Below, one piece after another: positions 49,028 to 60,359 of a stretch of DNA of 64,000 nt. Positions within the stretch are counted from its first letter, which is position 1. The number at the start of each line of letters is the position of its first letter. This DNA comes from Pseudofabraea citricarpa. Taxonomy: Eukaryota > Ascomycota > Leotiomycetes > Helotiales > Dermateaceae. The DNA is taken from NCBI GenBank assembly GCA_029641185.1, contig JAPWGK010000003.1:496001-560000 (forward strand). The letters run 5' to 3'. Position numbers and translations under genes: made by a program. The notes beneath the pieces are model-generated. The model was not told the DNA's origin. It made no database searches and saw only the letters and a program-made list of their open reading frames with translations.

Positions 49028-50482
49028 TTAAAAATGTGGGAATATTTGCGCTATTTCCACAGTTTTATATGCCTCAAGTGGCAGCTCCCTCAAACTTACG
49101 AAAACCTCAATAATCAGATATCCTCTAGCAACTACATAGATGATCACAATTGGAAAAATCAATCCAACCTCCCATGCTAGCATAGGTTTCGCCTTCTTTT
49201 GCTCCTCCTCAAACGCGTCTAGATATTGGAGTGCCTCTGTACTCGTGCCGTTTTTTTCTTCGCCCGTGCTGAGGCCACCAGCACCAGCAATGGTGATTTG
49301 GCTGATGGACCCTGTCTCGTCGTCGGCCTCTGGTTGCGGTAACCGTCTCTTCAATCGCAACCAGATCAGATATTTGTCCCATCTGCCGAAGCGCTGACGA
49401 GCTGCTATTGTCTCAAACACCCAAAAGAATACGGTCGTGCCTGTTATGATCAAGCTCGAAATGCGCCACAATAATAATTCGATTCGCGTCGGGAAAGTGA
49501 AATGCCAACCAATAAGGTGGATTGCGGTATAAGCCGTCGTCATACAGAAAAGGGCAAATTTCTCAATGGTGCTGATATCCGGGAAACGGTCATTCGGAAA
49601 AGATTGCAAGGGTCTCTTCCGGTTGTCACAGCGGAGATTGAAGAATCCCATCACATCATATCCACATGTGAACGACTCCTTTGCCACGAAATCAAGAGGA
49701 GTGTGTCGGTATGGTCCGTCAGCTGCATCGCCGGCTTCAATCAAGATCTGTGCAGTTGTGGCTTCAGTCGTGAGCACGATACCTGTCTTGACATCGCTTG
49801 GTTTGTGAAGCCAGCAGATAAATGTGCCGAAGGTACAGAACACTATTGCACCAGCCGATAGCTCTAGAGTTGATGTTGCAAGATTTGTAATAGCACGACC
49901 GACAATCTGAATGATAAGCCAACTGGCTTGCGTTAAGGTAAGAATTTTGCTTAGTGTATCGGCCTTGGATTTGTCCCATATCTCTTCCGCCGTAATTGTG
50001 GGGCATTCCAGATATCCTTTCTGCACCAAGTATGCCAGTTGGCGGCTGTTAACTACAAATGGCGCGCTGTCTCTAGGCTGAAGCAGTATGCCACCCATAT
50101 CTGTGAAGAAAGCATGTCGGAGCGTCCATTGAGAGTAACCAAGTGTGCGAAATCGCTTGACCGACCGTCGTGCTGAGGCATATTGGCCAATTGCTACCGA
50201 TAGGACTACTTCTGGACCGACGCAGGCCCAAAACATCCATTTTGCCTTTCTGCACAGGATTTGCAGTTTGGTGTCGTCAGGGTGTGGAATATTCAAACAC
50301 ACAGCGGTCCATGTGCATAGGAAAATGGTGAGAAAGGCTCCCCAAACTATGTCAATTGTGCCTCTGCCATTGGGTCCCGATACCCATCCAGAGACTAGAG
50401 TAGTTGCATTGGTGAAAGTAGGGTCATCTTTGGCCGAGCTAGAGAAAACAAGTCCGCCTGATATATGATTGAAATCCGACAT
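49028..50482 (-). CDS. Multi-pass membrane protein of a fungal paralogous family
   Basis: A single exon encodes 484 residues from the ATG at 50482. About seven hydrophobic helices are visible, for example around IDIVWGAFLTIFLCTWTAV near residue 45, SAGAIVFCTFGTFICWL, and VGLIFPIVIIYVVARGYLI near the C-terminus. The segment CLNIPHPDDTKLQ after the first helix is characteristic of a large ascomycete family of uncharacterised membrane proteins with many paralogues per genome. No enzyme motif is seen. A cytosolic acidic loop (EADDETG) precedes the last helices. Function unknown; the membrane assignment is sound. Confidence 0.85.
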   Translation of the reverse strand: MSDFNHISGGLVFSSSAKDDPTFTNATTLVSGWVSGPNGRGTIDIVWGAFLTIFLCTWTAVCLNIPHPDDTKLQILCRKAKWMFWACVGPEVVLSVAIGQYASARRSVKRFRTLGYSQWTLRHAFFTDMGGILLQPRDSAPFVVNSRQLAYLVQKGYLECPTITAEEIWDKSKADTLSKILTLTQASWLIIQIVGRAITNLATSTLELSAGAIVFCTFGTFICWLHKPSDVKTGIVLTTEATTAQILIEAGDAADGPYRHTPLDFVAKESFTCGYDVMGFFNLRCDNRKRPLQSFPNDRFPDISTIEKFALFCMTTAYTAIHLIGWHFTFPTRIELLLWRISSLIITGTTVFFWVFETIAARQRFGRWDKYLIWLRLKRRLPQPEADDETGSISQITIAGAGGLSTGEEKNGTSTEALQYLDAFEEEQKKAKPMLAWEVGLIFPIVIIYVVARGYLIIEVFVSLRELPLEAYKTVEIAQIFPHF

Positions 50483-51464
50483 GACAAATAATTTTGTTAC
50501 AGTAAGTTACTCGTGTTGGCTCCGGCACGGTGTAGATATACTGGAAATCAACTGTTATCATTAAACTCTCAGCCTGACAGCTGAGAATTGCTCAGCCGTG
50601 CCCAACAAGAGTTTTGAAACACGTTGAGGTGGAGCCAACGTCAATGTCTTACATGCCTATTGACAGGAATATTCTATTGGGTGAAAATTTGCAAAACCAA
50701 GAGCCTTCAGCCTCTGGCTTCATAAGCAGCATGAAAAAAGAGTTGCACACTGTGATACACGAGTATTTAGAGACAGGAATGAGATGTCAGGCTACGGGAC
50801 TTTTCAGTTCTATGCAGCTGCATTAAGAGAACATAAATCGTATGGACATCGTTTCGCGAAGATGAGCATCTCAATTCTCATAATAAGTCCATTCCCCAAA
50901 TCAGGAAAGATAACAACAGTTGTCTAGGATAATAGAGTAGGTGGTGAGTACACGTCCGGATATTGAACACTTTGATTCGACTCCAGGCCTATCATTCTGT
51001 GATCAAAATTCTTCCGCAGTGGTTGTATGACCAAGACGCAAAGAAAACCCTGGCCCAATCCATCTGAAGCCATGTTCACTGGATATAGCCGCTGAAATAT
51101 ATCATTGCACACATAAATAGCTCACCCTCTTGTTTCATTCCATAAGCGCCTGGAGAACTGGAGTGGAGTACAGGCTATTTAAGCAACACTCAGCTTTGGC
51201 GCCTAATCTGTAAGGCAAGCATACAGATATTCAACCACCCTGATGCAGGGCGCTTGCATCCTTTCTCTTCATCCATTCTCAACATCCACCCGAACAGCTG
51301 CAAGTAGATCAGATTTCCAGCCTGGCCACTTTATTGGGCGCTTTATTCATAGAAGTGGAACCCTGTTCTAACCAGGGCACTTCCTAGTCCAGCCAGCACG
51401 TGTTCTCCAAGGCTAACCGCCGCAGAAAAGTAGCTTAAAGACAACACAGCCATTAAAAGAGGAC
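50483..51464. other. Divergent intergenic region, no supported gene
   Basis: Promoter DNA shared by the membrane protein (minus strand) and the PAQR gene (plus strand). A 70-codon plus-strand frame at 50614-50826 starts at TTG and lacks motifs. Confidence 0.5.
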
Positions 51465-52439
51465 ATGCCCGAGGCCAGTCTTCCATCCCTAGAGTCTCAA
51501 GTTTCTGCAAGTATGGCCAAAGATGCAACACAGTCCCGACCTCCTCCCGGCTCAGATAGCACCTCAGCGGCCGATAAGCCAGACGAGAATACGTACTGGC
51601 CCACCATCGCGACCAAAGATCAAATACCGGTATGGCTGCGCGATAACGATTACATTGTTGGAGGCCATCCAATGCCAACATACTCCTATAAGCGGTCATT
51701 TCGCCTCTGGCAGTGTTTGCACATGGAAACCATGAACATATGGACGCATCTCCTTGGATCAGCTGCCTTTATGGCAACAGGCTTCACTCTGTTCAAGTAC
51801 GCGAAAGCCTCTACAACGCTTCATCTCGGCATGGGTGACAAATTCGCCTTTGGCGCCTCAATCACAGCCGCCGTAGTATGTTTTGGACTAAGCACTACAT
51901 TCCATACGCTCCGAAGCCATTCCTATACCATCCACCACTTCTGGGGTAAGATGGATATCCTTGGTATTTGCGTCCTTGGCCTTGGCGGCGCGACATCGGC
52001 GCTGTATTATGCCTTCTACTGCCATCCAAAAATCCAACGTATCTACTGGGGCCTGAATTTGTTCTCGGCAGTAGCTGCAGCGGTCACGCTCTTCGATACC
52101 GGCGGTGGGGGCAGCAAGATGCGAACTCTGCGCGGGAGCGTTTTTACGCTACTTGCAATATCAGCAATGCTGCCTATTTTCCACCGCGTTGGCTCATTGG
52201 GTTGGCATGAAGCGTGTATTCAGATCGGCGCGCAGTGGTATTTGGCTGAAGCACTGTCTCTACTGCTTGGTGTTGGCCTCTTTGTTGGTCGACTTCCTGA
52301 AAGGTTGTCTCCTGGCTCTTTTGATATTTGGGGCCACTCTCATCAGTTGTTCCATACGTGCGCCTTGGCTGGTACAGCATTCCACCTCATGGCCCTCGTT
52401 ACAAGTTACAATTACCGTCAAGCATATCCATATTGCTGA
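51465..52439 (+). CDS. AdipoR/haemolysin-III (PAQR) family receptor, Izh-like
   Basis: A single exon encodes 324 residues. After a soluble N-terminus come seven membrane helices beginning with the conserved METMNIWTHLLG segment. Zinc-ligand histidines lie in STTFHTL at the end of TM2 and in WGHSHQLFH before TM7, as in human AdipoR and yeast Izh proteins. Family members have ceramidase-like activity and influence zinc and lipid homeostasis. The length and topology are complete. The yeast homologues are IZH1-IZH4, but I do not assign an individual orthologue. Confidence 0.92.
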   Translation: MPEASLPSLESQVSASMAKDATQSRPPPGSDSTSAADKPDENTYWPTIATKDQIPVWLRDNDYIVGGHPMPTYSYKRSFRLWQCLHMETMNIWTHLLGSAAFMATGFTLFKYAKASTTLHLGMGDKFAFGASITAAVVCFGLSTTFHTLRSHSYTIHHFWGKMDILGICVLGLGGATSALYYAFYCHPKIQRIYWGLNLFSAVAAAVTLFDTGGGGSKMRTLRGSVFTLLAISAMLPIFHRVGSLGWHEACIQIGAQWYLAEALSLLLGVGLFVGRLPERLSPGSFDIWGHSHQLFHTCALAGTAFHLMALVTSYNYRQAYPYC

Positions 52440-53875
52440 GTTGCCGGGGCTAGCCATTTTGATGCTAAGATGCAACAACACCCAGACGGGGCAGTATAGT
52501 ACCACCACATGTTCAGAAATTACCTAGGTACAGAAGCCTAGATTTCTTTTTTGGGGTAAATTCAGAGATTTTTGGGGTATGGGTGGGAAATGTGATATTT
52601 AGCATGAATTTCAACAGGAGAAATATATCGTGGTGAATAGTGAACAACAATCATATTACTGGATCAAAAAAGAACTTACACGTTATCCATGTACACCAGC
52701 TAGCGTTGTGATATCAGGTCAGGTGAAGCATACGACTGGTATATTCTTTTTGAATTCTGCTACTTGTTTGTTAGTGAGCGAACATTTAATCTTCTCTCAT
52801 TGGCAAAATTTTGGAAAATTGAATTTCTATAGCGTTTTCAAACACATTTGAATATTCAATTACTCGACTCCAGTAACATGTCAGGTAATTAGGCGTGTAC
52901 GTATTTGGGCAGTTGCAAAACAAGTTGTATGTAGCTCACACTCGAATGAGTGGGTTCAATATATAGATGCAGGTAGCTGTTTTGGGATATTCAGTAAGCC
53001 ACCCATCGCTCATTTAAAGTTCAGCATGAAATAATCGTCAAGTATTTTCAAAACGCTAGTACATACACACAAACCTGTACAGCTCTTCGCTATATTCAGC
53101 GTCTGGGAGTAAAGATATTTGCTGGTAGGAGAGCCATCTTGAATTATAGCTAAGTCTTACGTACACTCGAAAATCCATCATAGCTTCCTAACGAGTCTGA
53201 AGTGTGGATGCTGCTCTCTGGGTTGCCTGGCTGGATTCCAAATAATGACTACAAATCTGGAATGATAGTGATACTTTGGATTAAATAGATCAAGCTGATC
53301 TTTCGAATTATTGCACGGTCCGGATAGAAGCAATGTTGCGACAACTTAAATATTCTAGTGATTCGAAAGATTTAACGGGCTAGAGATTGTACTCCTCGCT
53401 TACTCGGACTGAATAAGCCGCTTTCACAGCTAAAGCACGTGCGAATGAATCATGCATCTATGGCTTTCTTACTCATGTTAGTTGAGATCTTCATTCTTTG
53501 GAGTGGCGGCTCGCTTAATCCGACTCGCCACTTTCACATCCCAATTGGTCGAATCCGAACCCGAGCCCATTCAGGCAAAGCGTCTCCAACACCAAACTGC
53601 CACAGGGATCTCAAGCTCAAGAACCTTCGAACTTCTGTCGGCCGACGGAGATGGCAAGTTGAAAAGCAGGTCTTCTCCGATAAAAGCGACGGAATGTGGA
53701 TATATAGCGTTGTGCTTTCGGCCTAAAGTTGACTTAACAATTTCTTCTAAGCTGAATCGTGCGGTATATAAACGGGGGACAACCACTGTAGAATGCGTAC
53801 CTACGTATATTTCAATACTTACATAAGCCCCAGAAGACAATTCTTTTCCATACATCCCCTCAAACTCAAACAGAT
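52440..53875. other. Intergenic, promoter of the alpha/beta hydrolase at its right end
   Basis: No gene supported. Frames at 53439-53855 overlap on both strands and lack motifs. A TATATAAA box lies at 53765-53772, 104 bp before the hydrolase ATG. Confidence 0.5.
53765..53772 (+). promoter_or_regulatory. TATA box of the alpha/beta hydrolase gene
   Basis: TATATAAA followed by a G-rich stretch, 104 bp upstream of the ATG at 53876. The distance is normal for a fungal core promoter. Confidence 0.5.
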
Positions 53876-54697
53876 ATGGCTATCCTCGAGGTTCCCGGTG
53901 CTGTACTCCATTACGAAAGCACTGGAGCTGGTCCTCTCCTCCTCTTCATCCCTGGAGCCGATGGTCGCGGCGAAGTATTTGAAGCGACCGCTCAACATCT
54001 AAGCAACCGATACCAAGTCATTCGCTGGGACCGAAGGGGGTTTTCTCAGAGCCATCTTATCGGGGCGCAAGATTTCGAACACAGGCTGGACACGGATGCC
54101 GACGATGCCAATCGGCTGATCTCGCATCTCGCGAGCCCGGAGCAACAAGTTATTGTCTTTGGTACTTCGTCAGGGGCCATCGTAGCTCAGAGACTCCTCT
54201 GCCGTCATCCAGATCGCATCACAACATTATTTGCTCACGAGCCGCCTTCCTTTTCGGTTCTCCCCGCGGAATTCCGGGCGCAAGCTACGGGGTTGATGGA
54301 ACATGTGTATGCAACATACCGAGCGAGTGGCGTAGCAGCGGCTATGGAAGTCTTCGCTGGTGGTTTGTCTGAAGGAGGAGATGGGGCCATGATGAGACAT
54401 TGCATGGATACCACGCGCGGGGACGAGATTCGTGCGAACTCGATGTTCTGGTTTGAGTTTGAATTGAGGCAGTATACTTCTTCTGGTTTGGATGTTGAGC
54501 TTTTGGCGAAGAACAAGGCGAAATATGTGCCAGCTGCGGGGATCACATCGGGCGATGGACCGGGAGTTGGTCCTGTTGCGATTATTGCGAAGATGCTAGG
54601 AAAGGAAGTGGTTAGGTTGCCTGGTGGTCATATTGCGTATATGACGGAACCTAAAGTGTTTGCTGATGCTTTGGTGGAGTTGCTTGCGGCGCTTTAA
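53876..54697 (+). CDS. Alpha/beta hydrolase
   Basis: A single exon encodes 273 residues. The fold's markers are present: an oxyanion segment after LLFIPGADGRGEVF, the nucleophile elbow GTSSGA with the catalytic serine near residue 100, and the late histidine in LPGGHIAY. The region between strand 6 and the last helix forms a lid. Similar proteins are annotated as esterases, epoxide hydrolases or haloperoxidase-like enzymes; no feature decides the substrate. There are no introns and no signal peptide, so it is probably cytosolic. Confidence 0.9.
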   Translation: MAILEVPGAVLHYESTGAGPLLLFIPGADGRGEVFEATAQHLSNRYQVIRWDRRGFSQSHLIGAQDFEHRLDTDADDANRLISHLASPEQQVIVFGTSSGAIVAQRLLCRHPDRITTLFAHEPPSFSVLPAEFRAQATGLMEHVYATYRASGVAAAMEVFAGGLSEGGDGAMMRHCMDTTRGDEIRANSMFWFEFELRQYTSSGLDVELLAKNKAKYVPAAGITSGDGPGVGPVAIIAKMLGKEVVRLPGGHIAYMTEPKVFADALVELLAAL

Positions 54698-54876
54698 TGT
54701 CAGTTTTGATGTAGCTTCATAAAGATTTCATCTCCAAGGGAATAATATAGTTTGGTATCTGGTACGTATTGCTAATACCAAAGTTTCCGTGAGTGGGGAA
54801 TGTAACTTATAATAAATCCATAATCTACAACTAGTCCTACGTCTGAGTGATGCGCCAAGCGTATCGAGTGGTGTAT

Positions 54877-56774
54877 TCACGCAACATTGAGTAGTTTCAC
54901 AACACTCACCCACAATTCCGAGCAATTCCTTACACAAATCCTGTTCTGCCAAATAACCCTTTTGAGAAATCCCGAGAGAGATGCCTCACTTTCTATACCC
55001 ATCAATTTGCACATATCGACTACTTTTTGCACGAACCACAACCTCTCAGGTTCACTTTCATATGAAGCTCTTGATCCAACAGCGAACATCCATAGAAGCC
55101 AGATCCGTTCCTCTGGCAGCAGACTCCAAAGATCTTGAACTCTGGTTTCAATCCGCTTCTTTAGTTTGGCTATAAGGCTGAGGATAAGCTTCGCGACTTC
55201 GGGAATTCCTCGAATCGTTAGAGCAAGATAAAGTTGGAACGTAGTGACAAGTAATGGAATCAAGAAGTGCATTGCCTGTGAAGACAATGAAACCTTGGTA
55301 TTAAGCTCCACCAAGTCATATTCAATATGATAGATCAAATTGCTGGTAGCTTGTCTGATGAATGGTGAGGCTTGACTTCCACTCAGTGATATCGAAATAA
55401 GTCGTAAGTCACGTATGGTATCTACAATACTTGACCGGGCGCCAAAAACCCTTCCTGGGTCCAGCCAACAAGAATGGTCTTCCTGGAAGAAGTACGGGAA
55501 GGATCTGTCGATATTCAAACGAGGAAAAAATGGACGGCAATCCCAACATATTGCATAGGAAAAGTCGGTCCTGGTAAGTATTCTCATCAGCGTGCTTTGT
55601 AAATGAATTTGGGAGGTGAATTGTACCATGCTACTGCTTGTTGTAGTACTTTGATCTGCATGGTATGAATCCCGCCACGTAATCTGACCATTTCTCGGAG
55701 TCCTTGCATATGTACTGTGGCGGCATCGTAGTCCCAGCTGATATTCTTTCAAACGTCAGCTTTATAAATGAACGTAAACAGAAAGAATTTAATACCTCTT
55801 TCAACGCGAGCATTGCCACGGCTGCGACGACGTGCTCAGTTAAAACATTTGTCTTGCTATTTAATGTATTGTTGACAATACCTACAACTTTACTGCCGTG
55901 GTAGAGATAGTCTCGCGAGTCTTCTGTGCCTTGTTTCAAATCCAGATACATGGCCGCGAGGTATAGCATGCTATGGAACAAGGCAGGATCGAAGAAAGCA
56001 TATTTGAGAAAATCGTTTGCTGGGTTGATTGCAATTGAGTTTGTTGGGGCTTGCGTGTTATCTATATCCGTTGAAGAATCATTAGCTGTCCTGCGTTGCT
56101 TAAAAAGCAGATTTGTAGCAACTATATAAAAATTGCCTACGGATATCAAGAAGTAATCCACTGTGGGCATCTATTGCAATAGGTAGCACATTAAAGGGAT
56201 CCAAACGGCTAACCCCAACAGTGCTCATGTAACATGAGGTTTGTTGTCTGACACTATGCCAAGGCTGAAGTTCCATGGTTAAACTTGAACTTGTTGGGGA
56301 GATTTCCTCCGTTGGTAATTGTGATGGGTCTATGTGATATCGAACACCCCGTGCTGAAGAACGGGAAGTCTGACGAGAGAATTTAAACTTGGCAGAAATT
56401 GTCGGCTTGGAGGGGGCCACCCTGAACCTGCCTCTCCATTGGGCTAGCTCGTTTTGCTCATTTTGCTCATTCTTGGCCTGTGGAGGGAGAGGGTTTCCCG
56501 TAGCACGAGAACTACTGAGTTGATCCCGCTTGCGTATGAAGCTTTGCATCGCTTGTGTTCGAACGACTTTCATGTTTTCTTCTCGTGCAAAATCAGAGGG
56601 TTTTCCTACAACAGTGACAAACTCAAACGTCTGGTTTTGAACAGGTTCTCCTCTGGAAGTTGAATTTTGGTCTGTAAGATCCCCTTAGTTGAATACCCTC
56701 GAGTACGCGCTCCTAAACGAACCGTAACTGATATATGACAGCCCATCGGCGTCCAATCGCATCTCTTCCGCCAT
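54877..56774 (-). CDS. Fungal transcription-factor-domain protein without a zinc cluster
   Basis: Exons at 56774-56723, 56671-56141, 56049-55796, 55745-55627 and 55570-54877 give 549 residues. The N-terminus has the FEFV-V motif and the basic VVRTQAMQSFIRKRDQ segment found in short fungal regulators that lack a Zn2Cys6 cluster. The rest matches the fungal-specific transcription factor region (DPALFHSMLYLAAMYLDLK; AATVHMQGLREMVRLRGG). One point is unsettled. Between about 56050 and 56170 the frame changes. A 91-nt intron (56050-56140) would restore it, but the skipped DNA reads well as family-like protein (NFYIVATNLLF) in the downstream frame, so a one-base frameshift is the alternative. Confidence 0.7.
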
Positions 56775-58231
56775 TCTGCAGCAGCTTCCGTGATGGGCAC
56801 CTTCCACCTTCTCTTGCTGGGATAGTACTATGAGTATCTGAGAACAGAGACCTGGAATCTTTGATCTGTCACTGCCTATTCGAAGAAATAGACATTTCCG
56901 CAATTGTGAAGAACTATGTTGGAGGAGAAGAGTCTCGGTGGACGTGCCTGAGGCCCAAGGTACATAGGTACCTAGCAACATCACGACGCCGCCCTCATGC
57001 AGCTGCTTCTCAAAAGTCACATGTCAGATTCTGGGATGTCATTTGAACGTATCTACTTGAATAGACTATAACCCTTTATACCAGATTTAAGAATTCACAT
57101 TCATCAAAGTCCTATTATCTGTTAAGTACTAATTTTAGACTAGATGAAAGATAAAACGGTCATTAGTCTCCCAAGTCCCGTGATATGACAACGGCGCTAC
57201 TCTCGGTTTTGGTTTTGTTGCATATCGCAAAAGGGCGGCCTTTTGTGCATGTCGTACGAGTGCGTAATATCAGGCTACAAGGGTGGGGGATAGTTACAGC
57301 AGTCGATTGTGTGGTAATTTATAGATATCACAATAAAGTAAAGCAGCCTAGTATCATCTAGGAATTCAAAATAACTGATAGCAGTTTAGAAGTTGATGAT
57401 AATATGAATCGTGTGATGCTCACCATGCATGACGGGACCCCTTTGTCCAGACATGCAACAAAAGTATTTAAGCCTACCACCTACTTTTCCGTACCAAACA
57501 GAAGCATTTGATATAGTAGGAGTTACACTTACTCCTCGCAACTACTTTTCCGCGCCAGGCAAAAGTATATAAACCCACTCAGTACCTGCAAGAGCCACAC
57601 TTAGCACACAAGGCCTCGCAATTACTTTTCCGCGTCAGACAAAAGCACCTGAGCCAGCAGTTGTCAGGCAGTTGCCCTTGTTCAGAAAGCCAGTATGTTT
57701 TGACGGTTGGTTTTACGGCCGGCGGCATATTTTCCCGTTTTCTGCCTTCTCTTTTATCCCGTTGTCGATCTTACTCTTGTTGCCAGTGCTACTACTGTTG
57801 TCGTCCAGAAAGGTTCGGAAACAAAACATAAAAGTCAATTGCCATACGTCCTCGTTTATGCAAGTAATCCACGAAGGCTTTTACCACGTGCCCAGGTACC
57901 AAGGTACGCAAGTATGTCACAAACTTTCTTCACATGCTGACCTACCTAAACACATGATCTAGATAATAACGCCCATTTGAGGTAATAGTTATCAAGTAAG
58001 GTAAAGCCAATTCGATTCAATATTCACGTGACGAGGCTGTGAAGCTGACCTGTCCCTGGAGGATCAAGAGAAGCCTTGGCGAGGCTCGTTGGTTGAGCTC
58101 TGTTTGTGAATATCATCTTCATCCATCTGTGTTCTGCTATGTATTCTGGTCAGATCTCAGCTCCTCGACGGCGGGCTTATTATGGCATGTGATATTACTC
58201 GGATTTTCATTTCATTAGTTTGACCGGACAC
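56775..58231. other. Divergent intergenic region with diverged tandem repeats
   Basis: No gene supported. A frame at 57672-57962 lacks a domain. It holds the tandem repeats listed at 57481-57655 and the 5' regions of both flanking genes. Confidence 0.5.
57481..57655. repeat. Three diverged tandem copies of a ~34-bp unit
   Basis: A unit with TACTTTTCCG, then two to ten bases on CAGRCAAAAG or a relative, recurs at about 57482-57512, 57543-57575 and 57623-57655. The second and third copies share CTCGCAA before the TACTTTTCCGCG core. Spacing is 61 and 80 bp. An AAAAGTATTTAA relative lies just before the first copy. Confidence 0.6.
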
Positions 58232-59549
58232 ATGATGCGAGCTCATCTTGCCAACATTCCAGTGCTCATCCTGCACCTGCTCACCTCCCCTGCAGGAAGG
58301 GTCCTCATACTGTCTATCATATGCTGGCTGGCGGCCTTCCAATATTGTCGATACAGCTACAGCCGCGACCCACATTCAGCCTTCTTCAGATCTGAGCATG
58401 TCTACGACCTAAAGTATTCGAAATTCCGCGAGCATCAAGCCATCGAATTCCTCAATACGGCAACCCAGCAGAATACTTCGGATCGTGTATTACAAGAACC
58501 TCCCGAGATCTGCGCCGCTTTTGTGACCGTTAAGAGGGACATCCAATATGTCGAAGCTGCAATTGGATCTTTGCTGGAAGGGTTGACGACGGAAGAAAGA
58601 AACAACCTCTATCTCCACGTCCTCTTTGCCAACCCAGACCCTACGATACATCCTACATTCAGTCAACCGTGGTTACACAGTCTTGCGGATTCAGCTGCGG
58701 GGTACAATGTGACCAATGAGACCTTGGAGCATCTCAAAGAGCTGGAAAAGGCTCGCAATTTCTATGAGAAAGGTGTCTTGTACGTACTGCGTTTTCGGAT
58801 ACCCAACTTTAAGCTAACCTGTTAATCATAGTGACTATACATATGCCCTTGACCGCTGTTACGAAATCGGATCCCCATACATTCTTATGCTCGAGGACGA
58901 TGTTATGATTGCGGATGGTTGGATGGCAAAGACGCGACAAGCACTTCTCGATGTTGAAGCGTTGTCCCACGAGGAGAAACGAAACTGGATATATTTACGA
59001 CTTTTCTATACGGAAACCTCTATGTCATGGCAAGATACGGACTTTTGGTATGCGAATATGCCTCTCGCATTTGGCCTAGCATCTGTTATTGGGTTCATCA
59101 TGCTCATAATTCTACGATCTCAATCCACAGCAATTAGGAGACATCTTGATAACTGGGCGTTGGCCATTTTGTGTCTTATAACGATACCGGCATCTGTAGC
59201 TCTGCTATTCATGATAGGGAAATACTCGTTGTTTCCACTTGGTGGCGTATTTGAACAGAATATTTACGGTTGCTGCACACAGGCCCTGGTGTTTCCTCGC
59301 CCCGAGGTGGCCGCCTTAACAGCACATCTCAGAGGCATAGGAACTGGACAGACCGATACTATGATCGAGAAATATGCGGATCAAAATGGCATGTCAAGGT
59401 TTGCGTTGGCTCCACAACTGGTTCAGCATGTCGGATTGCAAAGCTCAAGAGACAATACTCTGATAAATTCTCAAAGCACATGGGCTTTCTACTTCGAACT
59501 GTATGATCCCGCTAAGTTACGTTCGGAACATCTAGCACTTGCAGGCTGA
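58232..59549 (+). CDS. PGAP4-like glycosyltransferase (GPI glycan side-chain type)
   Basis: Two exons (58232-58779 and 58832-59549) give 421 residues. An N-terminal membrane anchor at about residues 8-36 precedes a GT-A-like domain with the metal-binding LEDDVM motif directly after the splice. Two adjacent membrane helices (PLAFGLASVIGFIMLII and LALAILCLITIPASVALLF-like) interrupt the catalytic domain, the unusual architecture described for mammalian PGAP4/TMEM246, which adds GalNAc to GPI anchors. It therefore probably acts in the Golgi on GPI or a related glycan. Fungal substrate specificity is unknown. ATG 58232 is followed at once by a second ATG. Confidence 0.85.
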
Positions 59550-59618
59550 GGTGGCATATATTTGCAATCATACATTACAACCTTGACATCTCTCGTGAAC
59601 CAGTATAATCGTCTCAAC

Positions 59619-60359
59619 TTAGCTTCGACCTCCATTGATCTCCACAACACTGCCGTTCATATATCGACTCTCGTCACTGAACAAGAATGCAACAACATCT
59701 GCAACTTCCTCTGCAGTTCCAAACCTCCCCAAAGCAACATTACTTGATCCCGCTTTCACAGCTTCCGCCCCGGAGACAACTAGTGCATTTGTCGGTGTGT
59801 CGATGTAACCAGGTGCTACTATATTTGTTCTGATCCCCCTCGGTCCTAACTCCAGTGCTATACACTTCGAAAACCCGATCACAGCATATTTCGTGGCGCA
59901 ATAAGTAGCATACCCAGCGCCAGCGGAGACACCAAGGAGAGAAGATACGTTGACGAAAGAGGCTCCAGATCTGAGATGCGGGATACAAGCGCGAGTGATG
60001 TTGAAAAGGCCCTTGAGATTTGTGTTCATGAGCTTGTTCCAATACTCGTCTGTGACTTCTTCTGTAGGATAACTTGTCGGATTGACACCTGCACAGTTGA
60101 AAACGTGGTCGATCTGTCCGAAGTGTGCTACAACGTCTGCAATAAAAGCATTACTGCTTTCTGTAGATCCAACGTCGAAGACAGAAGTCAGGTGCCGGTC
60201 GTTCTCGCACAAGGCCTTGGTTTCTGTCACTGCATCTTCGTTGATGTCGGACAAGGCTAAGATGGCACCTAAGGATGCCAACTTGATGCTTGTAGCTCGG
60301 CCAATACCACTCCCTGCGCCTGTTATGAGGACGATTTTGTTCTCAAACTTTGTAACCAT
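59619..60359 (-). CDS. Classical SDR, glucose/3-oxoacyl reductase type
   Basis: A single exon encodes 246 residues. TGAGSGIG near residue 14 binds NAD(P), NCAG is the structural motif, the catalytic Ser lies in NVSSLLG, and YATYCATKYA carries the Tyr-x3-Lys pair (YCATK). The C-terminus, with SRYMNGSVVEINGG, is the canonical SDR end. Length is typical. It oxidises or reduces a small alcohol or ketone substrate that cannot be specified. It is divergent from the DUF1593 gene across about 560 bp. Confidence 0.93.
   Translation of the reverse strand: MVTKFENKIVLITGAGSGIGRATSIKLASLGAILALSDINEDAVTETKALCENDRHLTSVFDVGSTESSNAFIADVVAHFGQIDHVFNCAGVNPTSYPTEEVTDEYWNKLMNTNLKGLFNITRACIPHLRSGASFVNVSSLLGVSAGAGYATYCATKYAVIGFSKCIALELGPRGIRTNIVAPGYIDTPTNALVVSGAEAVKAGSSNVALGRFGTAEEVADVVAFLFSDESRYMNGSVVEINGGRS

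Noticed and set aside
57672..57962. Two overlapping frames with a hydrophobic stretch, resembling a small membrane protein.
   Set aside because: Both frames are short and equally open, with non-coding-like composition and no conserved motif.
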